Part shown: positions 6,663-12,624 of the stretch, piece by piece | Layout of the letters: each line of letters opens with the position of its first letter | Position numbering within the stretch: the stretch's first letter is position 1 | Source: a bacterium | GTDB lineage: Bacteria; Ratteibacteria; UBA8468 | Direction: 5' to 3' | NCBI GenBank assembly: GCA_030637775.1 | Contig: DAOWFY010000033.1 | Location: 1 to 15,958, forward strand | Length of the DNA stretch: 15,958 nt | Notes under the pieces: model-generated | Seen by the model: the letters and a program-made list of their open reading frames with translations, nothing else | What the model was told of the DNA's origin: nothing | The model's database searches: none | Position numbers and translations under genes: made by a program

Positions 6663-7174
6663 TTCTTTTCTGTTTTTGGGCTGTGCTTGGCAATCTTCAC
6701 CATCGCGGGTCGAATGACCCTCCCTCTCAGAAGATAGCCGACTCGTAGCTCCTCGATAATCTCATTTTCCCCATACTTTTTGGAATCAATTGTCTCTATG
6801 ACTTCATGGCAGAGAGGATCAAAGGGTTTGCCAACCACCTTTTGTCGCTCCAAGCCTTCTGAGGCAAGAATAGAAAAGATATCCTTCCGAATTAGAGCTA
6901 ATCCCTTTAATAAAGTTTCTGGCATATCGGTATTTTTCTCCTGGAGAACCTTTTCTAAGCTATCAAGGATCGGCAAAAATTTCACAAGAAGCGTTTCCTG
7001 ACCGAATTTTAAAAACTGCTGCCTTTCCTTTTCCTGTCTCTTGCGGAAATTATCAAATTCGGCAGATAGTCGAAGCAGTTGTTCGTAATGGTCCTTTGCT
7101 TTCTCTGCTTCCTTTCTTAATACCTCTAAATCCTCGCTCTTGATATGAATAACCCTTTCTTTTTTCTTCCTCAC
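6659..7174 (-). CDS. grpE: GrpE nucleotide exchange factor
   Basis: GrpE releases ADP from DnaK in the Hsp70 folding cycle. The 171-residue protein shows the expected layout: a charged N-terminus, a long coiled-coil helix (about residues 10-65, with AEFDNFRKRQEKERQQ), then the beta domain (LERQKVVGKPFDPLCHEVIE and GYLLRGRVIRPAMVKIAK, the family signature). It overlaps lepB by 4 bp upstream and ispE by 4 bp downstream, so all three are probably translated as a coupled set. dnaK, dnaJ and hrcA are not nearby, and no heat-shock (CIRCE-like) operator was seen upstream, so the usual heat-shock operon control appears absent here. Confidence 0.97.
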   Translation of the reverse strand: MRKKKERVIHIKSEDLEVLRKEAEKAKDHYEQLLRLSAEFDNFRKRQEKERQQFLKFGQETLLVKFLPILDSLEKVLQEKNTDMPETLLKGLALIRKDIFSILASEGLERQKVVGKPFDPLCHEVIETIDSKKYGENEIIEELRVGYLLRGRVIRPAMVKIAKHSPKTEKK

Positions 7175-7719
7175 CTTACTATTCTTATGTTTCTTTTACC
7201 GTTTCTACTTAAAGGCCAATAGATAAATAAAGGTTTACCAACTAAGTATCTCCTGGGCACGAATCCCCAATAACGACTATCCTTAGAATTGCGGCTATTA
7301 TCCCCCAGGACATAATAGGAATCTTCGGGAACTACCGCCGGGAATTCTGTCCCATATAACCCGCTGTTATTGTAATAACGCTCGTTAATTAAGAGATTCT
7401 CTGTAGGTTTACCATTGATGAAGATTCTTCCTTCTATAATCTTTACCTCCTCCCCGGGAAGAGCAATCAATCTTTTAACAAAATCCTTCCGTGGATTAAG
7501 AGGATATTTGAAGATGATAATCTCGCTCCTTGCTGGTTCCCGGAACTTATAGACGATCTTGTTTGCCAATAGTCGATCTCCTACCTCTAAAGTAGGAGTC
7601 ATTGAGGAACTTGGAATCTTAAATGCCTGGACAAAGAATGTTCTAATGAACATCGCCAAAAGGAAGGCAATGAACAGTGACTTTATATTTTCAACAATAA
7701 CCTTCTTTTTATCAACCAT
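7171..7719 (-). CDS. lepB: signal peptidase I
   Basis: This inner-membrane protease removes signal peptides from exported proteins. The 182-residue protein has one N-terminal membrane segment (about residues 14-32). Box B is IPSSSMTPTL with nucleophile Ser39, box D is RKDFVKRLIALPGE with general-base Lys82, and box E is GDNSRNSKDSRYWG. The catalytic Ser/Lys dyad is intact and the size is typical of the short type. The ATG at 7719 gives the normal N-terminus. However, a REPIN ends one base upstream, so no Shine-Dalgarno is present and a hairpin abuts the start. It overlaps grpE by 4 bp, so its translation could set expression of grpE and ispE as well. Confidence 0.96.
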   Translation of the reverse strand: MVDKKKVIVENIKSLFIAFLLAMFIRTFFVQAFKIPSSSMTPTLEVGDRLLANKIVYKFREPARSEIIIFKYPLNPRKDFVKRLIALPGEEVKIIEGRIFINGKPTENLLINERYYNNSGLYGTEFPAVVPEDSYYVLGDNSRNSKDSRYWGFVPRRYLVGKPLFIYWPLSRNGKRNIRIVR

Positions 7720-7720
7720 A

Positions 7721-7776
7721 GTAGGGGCGACATTTATGACGCCCGTTGTTTCGGGTTCGATGAATCGAACCCCTAC
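7721..7776. repeat. REPIN (two inverted 25-bp REPs) abutting lepB
   Basis: Two 25-bp units in opposite orientation (7721-7745 and 7752-7776) both carry the GTAG tetranucleotide at their outer end (GTAGGGG...CCCCTAC). Each forms a hairpin; one has the stem GGGTTCGAT/ATCGAACCC. GTAG next to a small hairpin is the known recognition feature of RAYT transposases, and a RAYT gene lies beside it. It occupies the lepB 5' untranslated region completely. Confidence 0.85.
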
Positions 7777-7784
7777 ACATACAT

Positions 7785-8213
7785 CTACATTTTATAGAAT
7801 TCTTCAAATTTTATCTTTAAAACATCCGGGTTATTCTGAATATATTCTCTGATTTTTGCTAAAGCATTTTCATTTCTTATTATATGTTCATAATAATTCC
7901 TCTGCCAAAAATTCTTTGCCTTTACCTCTTTTGTAACCAAGGATTTGTATGTTCGCACCACTTCGCCCAAACTTACTCTACATTTCTCAAATGTGAAAAT
8001 TGCATGAATATGGGTAGACATCAATACAAAATAATCTATCTTTAAACCAGAAAACCTTTTGGGTAAACACTGCAATATTTCCTCTGCTTGCTTTTTATAT
8101 TTTTCTAAATTAGGTTGAAAATTGGAACAACATATTGTAACAAAGTAGTATCCATCTTGCTCATAATCATAGTGTTTTAATCTAATATTTTTGCGAACAG
8201 CAAGATTTTGCAT
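7785..8213 (-). CDS. REP-associated tyrosine transposase (RAYT), small form
   Basis: A Y1 HUH single-strand transposase domesticated in many genomes to process REP sequences. From the ATG at 8213 it is 142 residues. The opening RKNIRLKHYDYEQDGYYFVTIC is typical of RAYTs, the HUH motif is H68-I-H70 (MSTHIHAIF), the catalytic Tyr is probably Tyr89 (VVRTYKSLVTK), and FWQRNYYEHIIRNE..REYIQNNP is the conserved C-terminal end. All key residues are present, so it may be active. A TTG at 8237 would add eight codons but lies inside a REP hairpin; I prefer the ATG, though its upstream SD is weak. It is flanked on both sides by 25-bp GTAG-type REPs, and the same unit is found in tsaB. Confidence 0.9.
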   Translation of the reverse strand: MQNLAVRKNIRLKHYDYEQDGYYFVTICCSNFQPNLEKYKKQAEEILQCLPKRFSGLKIDYFVLMSTHIHAIFTFEKCRVSLGEVVRTYKSLVTKEVKAKNFWQRNYYEHIIRNENALAKIREYIQNNPDVLKIKFEEFYKM

Positions 8214-8220
8214 TCTTTTT

Positions 8221-8282
8221 CGGGCTTGATAAATCAAACCCCTACATATACACCTTTCGGGTCGGATAAATCCGACCCCTAC
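8221..8282. repeat. two direct 25-bp REP units between RAYT and lepA
   Basis: Two units in the same orientation, at 8221-8245 and 8258-8282, share the frame CGGG-(stem)-AA-(stem)-CCCCTAC with different stem sequences (CTTGAT/ATCAAA and TCGGAT/ATCCGA). The compensating differences keep the hairpins, which argues for selection on structure. On the minus strand each begins with GTAG. The second unit ends 6 bp from the lepA stop and may act as a 3' hairpin for the lepA message; the first overlaps the alternative TTG start of the RAYT. Confidence 0.85.
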
Positions 8283-8288
8283 AAATAA

Positions 8289-10064
8289 TCACGTTTTCAA
8301 TACGGCCATGAAGGCCTCTTGAGGGATTTTCACCACACCGATGCTTTTCATTCTTTGTTTGCCGATTTTTTGCTTTTCCCAGAGCTTCCTCTTTCTGGTG
8401 ATATCCCCCCCATAACATTTCCCCGTAACAAATTTCTTCGAAGCTGTAATCGCCTCGCGGGCAATAATCCTATTATTAATGGCAACCTGAATCACAATCT
8501 GAAAGAGCTGCCGTGGTATTACCTCCTTTAACTTCTTTAAAATGGCGATTGCTCTTTGCCGGCCATTTTCCCGAGGGACAATTACCGAAAGGGCATCAAC
8601 GAGTTTTCCATTGATAAGAATATCCAATCTTACCAGGTCAGATTTTCTGTAACCGACGAAGGAATAGTCCAGGGAGCCAAATCCATGGGTAACCGTTTTC
8701 AAGCGGTCGTAGAAATCAAGAAGGATTTCTGAAAATGGTATCTCAAAAGTAAGCAAAATTGTATCCTGAGAAAGATAGGAAAGTGATTTTTGCGTTCCCC
8801 GACGGTTTAAACATAGCTGAATAAGATCTCCAATATTGCTAGACGGAGCAATAATAAACAGGGAAAGGAAGGGTTCCTGGATCTCTTTAATATCGGAAAC
8901 GGGAGGAAGGCTGGCGGGATCCTTTATCTTGATTATTTCGCCGTCCTTCTTCTTTACCCTTAAGGTCACATAAGGGGTTGTTCTTACCAAAGAAAGGCTG
9001 TATTCCCTCTCCAACCTTTCCTGAATGATCTCCATATGGAAAAGACCGGAAAAACCGCAGCGGAAACCGGCACCAAGAGATTGAGAGACTTCCGGCTCAT
9101 AGGTAAAGGAGGAATCATTGAGGGAGAGTTTGAGTAAACTTTCTCGCAAACCTTCATAATCCTGGTCATCGGCCGGGTAGAAACTACTGTAGACAAAAGT
9201 TTTCCTCTTCTCGAATGGGGCCAGAGGAACTTCTGAGCCATTTTCAGCCGTTGTGATTGTATCGCCCACCGAAATCCTTCTCAAATCTTTAATATTTACT
9301 GAGAGATAACCTACCTCTCCGGAAGAAAGCCTATCTACTTTCTCTAATTTTGGGGTGAAGATGCCCACCTCCTTCACTTCGCCAACTAAATTTCTTTCAA
9401 TAAATTTGATCGGTGTTCCTTGAACTATTTGGCCATCCTTTACCCGAATATAAAGGTCTACTCCCATATAGGGATTATAATGGGCATCAAAGATAAGGGC
9501 ACGAAAGGGAGACTCTTCTCCTTCGGGAGGAGGAATCCTCTCAATAATGGCCTGGAGAACTTCCTTTATCCCAATCCCTTCTTTAGCTGAAGCAAGAATA
9601 ATTTCCTCCTCGGCTACCTTAAGAAGATTTGTGAACTGTAGCTTCGTTCTTTCAATCTGGGAGGTGGAGAGGTCGATCTTGTTGATGACCGGGATGATTG
9701 AAAGGCCCAGCTTCTGAGCAAACCTCAAATTGGTTATCGTCTGGGCCTGAACTCCCTGGGAGGCATCAATCAAAAGAAGAGCCCCCTCACTGGCAGTTAA
9801 ACCCTTGGCTACCTCAGAGGAGAAGTCAATGTGGCCCGGGGTATCAAGAAGATTAAGGATATAGTCTTGATAGAGAATTCTTACCGGATGGCTCTTGATG
9901 GTAACCCCATGCTCTCGCTCCAAATCCATGCTGTCTAAAATCTGATCCCGAAACTTCCTCTCACGAATGGTATGAGTAAACTGTAAGATGCGATCAGCCA
10001 GAGTGGACTTTCCATGATCAATATGGGCGATGATGGAAAAATTCCGAATATTTAGTTTCTCCAT
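8289..10064 (-). CDS. lepA: translation elongation factor 4 (LepA)
   Basis: A ribosome-bound GTPase proposed to back-translocate or remodel stalled ribosomes. From the ATG at 10064 it has 591 residues, close to the usual 600. GTPase motifs are AHIDHGKST (13-21), DTPGHIDF, NKID and SAKEG. The switch region DSMDLEREHGVTIK follows G1. The LepA-specific C-terminal domain is complete (GKCYGGDITRKRKLWEKQKIGKQRMK). The in-frame TTG at 10124 would add 20 residues unlike any LepA, so I chose the ATG, which gives the family's MEKLNIRNFSIIAHIDHGKST start. The nearest SD-like AAGGAG is about 30 nt upstream, so initiation probably relies on coupling: the gene overlaps the end of tsaB by 47 bp. Confidence 0.97.
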   Translation of the reverse strand: MEKLNIRNFSIIAHIDHGKSTLADRILQFTHTIRERKFRDQILDSMDLEREHGVTIKSHPVRILYQDYILNLLDTPGHIDFSSEVAKGLTASEGALLLIDASQGVQAQTITNLRFAQKLGLSIIPVINKIDLSTSQIERTKLQFTNLLKVAEEEIILASAKEGIGIKEVLQAIIERIPPPEGEESPFRALIFDAHYNPYMGVDLYIRVKDGQIVQGTPIKFIERNLVGEVKEVGIFTPKLEKVDRLSSGEVGYLSVNIKDLRRISVGDTITTAENGSEVPLAPFEKRKTFVYSSFYPADDQDYEGLRESLLKLSLNDSSFTYEPEVSQSLGAGFRCGFSGLFHMEIIQERLEREYSLSLVRTTPYVTLRVKKKDGEIIKIKDPASLPPVSDIKEIQEPFLSLFIIAPSSNIGDLIQLCLNRRGTQKSLSYLSQDTILLTFEIPFSEILLDFYDRLKTVTHGFGSLDYSFVGYRKSDLVRLDILINGKLVDALSVIVPRENGRQRAIAILKKLKEVIPRQLFQIVIQVAINNRIIAREAITASKKFVTGKCYGGDITRKRKLWEKQKIGKQRMKSIGVVKIPQEAFMAVLKT

Positions 10065-10740
10065 AGAAAGGTTTGAGATTCTTGAGTTTAAAATCTCCTT
10101 TTCTTTGAAATTGGCGATAGCCAACCTTGGCTAAGTAACTTGCCTTTGGCAGCCAGAGATCTTCTCGAGCAAAAGAGGCAAGCTTTCCCAACCTTTCCTT
10201 AATCTTTTTTTTATAAGTAAAGAGTCCCTCCCCGATAAAAAGGGTTGGTCTCTTTATCTCTTCAATCAAATTCTTCAGGGAAACTTTCTTAATCCAGGTG
10301 TATGAGGATTTCCTTCTGTAGGGGCTTGATTCATCAAGCCCGCGGGTTCGATAAATCGAACCCCTACTGTAAAATGCCCGATAAATAAACTCCTTTTCCG
10401 CTTTAATCAGGATGCAGATTGAATCAGAACCTCCAACAGCTTCTGCCAATGTATCGAAGCTATAAACTCCTATTACCTTTTTTCTTAGCGCCGTTGCAAA
10501 CCCCTTGATTAAGGTGATACCAAGCCTTATTCCTGTCCAGGAGCCCGGGCCCAAAGAGGTGACAAAAAGGTTAATCTCCTTCAAAGAAATTTTATTTCTT
10601 TTTAAAAAATTATCAAGGTGGATAAAGATTTCTTTAGAGGCGTCCTCTGGCTGAAAGCCAGTTTCATCCAGAACTTTTTCATTTTCTAAGAGAGCAAGAC
10701 TGTTCATTTTAGTCGTTGTTTCAACCCCCAATATTTTCAT
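10018..10740 (-). CDS. tsaB: TsaB, tRNA t6A modification protein, with in-frame REPIN insertion
   Basis: TsaB is the ASKHA-fold partner that scaffolds TsaD/TsaE in making N6-threonylcarbamoyladenosine in tRNA. The ATG at 10740 gives MKILGVETTT, the normal start; the longer frame from 10782 adds 14 unrelated residues. LFVTSLGPGSWTGIRLG (about 59-75) matches the family's GPGSFTGLRIG. Residues 125-141 are not TsaB but the translation of a 51-bp palindromic insertion flanked by CTGTA on both sides. Removing it gives a smooth AFYRRKSSYTW join. The insertion keeps the frame, so the protein is probably still functional, and the site is likely a surface loop between core strands. It overlaps GT2 by 20 bp upstream and lepA by 47 bp downstream. 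Confidence 0.93.
   Translation of the reverse strand: MKILGVETTTKMNSLALLENEKVLDETGFQPEDASKEIFIHLDNFLKRNKISLKEINLFVTSLGPGSWTGIRLGITLIKGFATALRKKVIGVYSFDTLAEAVGGSDSICILIKAEKEFIYRAFYSRGSIYRTRGLDESSPYRRKSSYTWIKKVSLKNLIEEIKRPTLFIGEGLFTYKKKIKERLGKLASFAREDLWLPKASYLAKVGYRQFQRKGDFKLKNLKPFYGETKYSEFFHHRPY
10318..10367. repeat. REPIN inside tsaB coding sequence
   Basis: Two exactly adjoining 25-bp REP units in opposite orientation (10318-10342 and 10343-10367) with GTAG at both outer ends, the same family as those next to the small RAYT. CTGTA occurs at 10316-10320 and again at 10367-10371, so one repeat plus the element measures 51 bp, or 17 codons. No stop codon arises in the tsaB frame. Confidence 0.9.
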
Positions 10741-11458
10741 AGAGACCACGCCAATCATTAAACCTGATCCTGCAGAGGTCAAGAAACATCAAGAAAGAGT
10801 GCTTTATTGGACCGACCTTCGATGCCGGGGAATTTAGCCAGCGGACAGGCACCTCCTTCACTCTCTTCTTAAATCTCCTTGCTAAATAAAGAATCTCTAC
10901 ATCGAAACAAAAACCGGAAAGTCGTTGTTGGCTAAAGAGGAAATTGGCCGTTTTCTTCTCAAAACATTTAAAGCCGCACTGGGTATCCACAAAACCTCTC
11001 ACCACAAAAATCTTCACCAAAAGATTGAAGAGTCTTCCCATTAATCTGCGAAAAAATGGCTGCGGGATAGGAACTTCAGAGTTTGGTAAGCGCCTTGAGC
11101 CAAAGACAAGATGGTAGCCTTTCTTCAACCAAAAAAGAAGTTTCTCCAGCTCCTCAATGGGTGTGGAGAGGTCAGCATCGGAAAAAAGGATAAAACTTCC
11201 CCCTGCAGAGAGAATCCCTTGCCTGATGCTATAACCCTTCCCTCTTCTCTCCCTATTTTTCAGGAGAATAATCTTCTCGCCAAAATTTTCTATGATCTTT
11301 GCCGTTTGATCGGAGCTTGCATCATCGACAACAATAATCTCATAGGAATAGTCCTGACGAGAAAGGTAAGAGATGATTTTTTTCAGAGTCTCTCCGATCC
11401 TCCTCTCCTCATTATAAGCGGGAATGACCACTGAAATGAAGGGGTCAGGTCTCAACAT
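10721..11458 (-). CDS. family 2 glycosyltransferase, polyprenyl-phosphate sugar synthase type
   Basis: It probably transfers a sugar from a nucleotide donor onto polyprenyl phosphate at the inner membrane. GT-A motifs are VVIPAYNEE (10-18), IIVVDDASSDQT (41-52), the DxD motif in SDADLSTP (93-100), FGSRR, and the later GFVDTQCGFKCF, as in dolichyl-phosphate glucose/mannose synthases (ALG5/DPG synthase group). Length 245 is normal for the soluble form. The first six residues (MLRPDP) are the translation of a REP at the end of the RAYT insertion element, and the ATG lies in that repeat, overlapping the RAYT stop by 14 bp. It could charge the lipid carrier used by the GT83 enzyme encoded on the other side of the element. 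Confidence 0.92.
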   Translation of the reverse strand: MLRPDPFISVVIPAYNEERRIGETLKKIISYLSRQDYSYEIIVVDDASSDQTAKIIENFGEKIILLKNRERRGKGYSIRQGILSAGGSFILFSDADLSTPIEELEKLLFWLKKGYHLVFGSRRLPNSEVPIPQPFFRRLMGRLFNLLVKIFVVRGFVDTQCGFKCFEKKTANFLFSQQRLSGFCFDVEILYLARRFKKRVKEVPVRWLNSPASKVGPIKHSFLMFLDLCRIRFNDWRGLYENIGG

Positions 11459-12624
11459 TTGACATTTTTTCTATCTTAGTTATTAATAAGTCCAATCTTT
11501 TGTCCCCTTTCCTCTGCTTCTCTAATCGATGAGAAATTTGACTCACACCTGCATCGGATATTCCATAATATTGTCCTATTTCAGAAAGTTTTCTCTCGGT
11601 ATATTTATGGATAAGATAAATGGCTATTTTTCTTGCCAACTTCTCCTCATCAATATGTTGTTTCACTATCTGGCCTATTTCTTCTGGGGTTCTCGTAACT
11701 TTCAACTGCTTTATTTGTGGAATTTCTTTATCCGCCTTATTCTTTAAGAATTTATCTCTTACCCATCCAACAAAATCAGAATCGCCGAGAATAAAACCCC
11801 TTTTGATATCCTCTCTGATAATACCAATCTCTTTTCCAATTGCCTCTTTAACAAATTTTTCATATAGGGCTTGAGATTTTTTCCTGTCTTTACTGAAGAT
11901 GGACAAAATAAATTCTGTAGTTAAAAAATCAGGGGCCTTTTTATCGGAAATAAAGTATTGATAACTGGACCAAGGATAATCTTGCGGGTCTTTTCTTATA
12001 TTTGCCCTTACTGGATTCAGGTGAATATATCTCGATAAAGAATGGAGGTATTGATCCGCTTGAACCAATATAGACTTATATCTTCCTTGGAATAAATGGC
12101 CTATCCTCTTGTATCTTGCATTGAAGTAAGCGGTATAACTGGAATTTAAGTTATGCATCATTTTGATAAGATTTGGCTTCTGAGTCTCCAAAAGAAGATG
12201 GTAATGGTTATTCATAAGGCAGTAAGCATGAATCTTAATATGATAACGAAGAGCAAGGCCTTTAAGATAGTTGAGAAATTTTTCCCGGTCAAAATCACTG
12301 GCAAAGATTTTTCCCTCTTCATTGCCGCGAGAAATAATATGATAAAAGGCCCCAGTATATTCTATTCTTAAAGGCCTAGCCATAAAAATCTTCCTGATCT
12401 TCTGAAAAATTGAAAGTGAGAGGAAACTATATCAAATTTAATCTATGTTGCTGTGAGCAAATTCATAGAAGCTAATCCTCTCGCATATTTGCTACAAGAT
12501 TAAGTTGAAAGACTAATTACACATATTGCTACTAAAGATAGATGATAGATTAGTGTCGCAATTCTCTACTAAAGTTAGTATATAGTCTGGTAGCAGAATT
12601 TGTCAAATGTTGAGACCTGACCCC
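11441..12624 (-). mobile_element. RAYT insertion element with REP-like inverted ends
   Basis: The 1184-bp unit is bounded by inverted copies of a 24-25 bp sequence. It reads GGGGTCAGGTCTC...TTTGACA at 11441-11464 and the reverse at 12600-12624. Between them is one transposase gene on the minus strand and an AT-rich, non-coding 5' segment (12384-12549) with no other gene visible. There is no target-site duplication, as expected for HUH/Y1 transposition. The same ends form the solo REPIN at 15547-15622. The left end supplies the start of GT2 and the right end is translated as the GT83 tail. Confidence 0.85.
11445..12383 (-). CDS. Y1 REP-type transposase with DnaA-like C-terminal HTH
   Basis: The 312-residue protein opens with MARPLRIEYTGAFYHIISRGN, hallmark of this Y1_Tnp subgroup. 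HUH is H60-Y-H62 (NNHYHLLL), the catalytic Tyr is Tyr83 or Tyr86 (SSYTAYFN), followed by GHLFQGRYK and YIHLNPVRA. Residues about 220-300 contain a helix-turn-helix (RKLSEIGQYYGISDAGVSQISHRL) resembling the DnaA C-terminal DNA-binding domain found in these proteins. It nicks and joins single-stranded DNA at its cognate ends. The final residues SNVET and the TGA stop lie within the element's terminal repeat. All catalytic residues are intact, so activity is plausible. It differs from the small RAYT at 7785-8213 and has different cognate repeats. Confidence 0.93.
   Translation of the reverse strand: MARPLRIEYTGAFYHIISRGNEEGKIFASDFDREKFLNYLKGLALRYHIKIHAYCLMNNHYHLLLETQKPNLIKMMHNLNSSYTAYFNARYKRIGHLFQGRYKSILVQADQYLHSLSRYIHLNPVRANIRKDPQDYPWSSYQYFISDKKAPDFLTTEFILSIFSKDRKKSQALYEKFVKEAIGKEIGIIREDIKRGFILGDSDFVGWVRDKFLKNKADKEIPQIKQLKVTRTPEEIGQIVKQHIDEEKLARKIAIYLIHKYTERKLSEIGQYYGISDAGVSQISHRLEKQRKGDKRLDLLITKIEKMSNVET

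Noticed and set aside
5776-7001. Several plus-strand ORFs opposite ispE and grpE
   Set aside because: They are antisense frames of strongly recognised genes, have no RBS and no recognisable domain.
7721-8282. CRISPR array suggested by repeated 25-bp units
   Set aside because: The units are palindromic, irregularly spaced, in mixed orientation and flanked by GTAG next to a RAYT, so they are REPs and not CRISPR repeats.
10065-10124. LepA start at TTG 10124, adding 20 residues
   Set aside because: The extra residues do not resemble any LepA N-terminus, while the ATG at 10064 gives the family's usual start.
10741-10782. TsaB start at 10782, adding 14 residues
   Set aside because: The family begins at MKILGVETTT; the longer start would also increase the overlap with GT2 for no benefit.
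12384-12549. Possible small gene in the AT-rich stretch upstream of the larger RAYT
   Set aside because: No frame with a start, RBS and protein-like composition was found; it is best read as the subterminal region of the mobile element.
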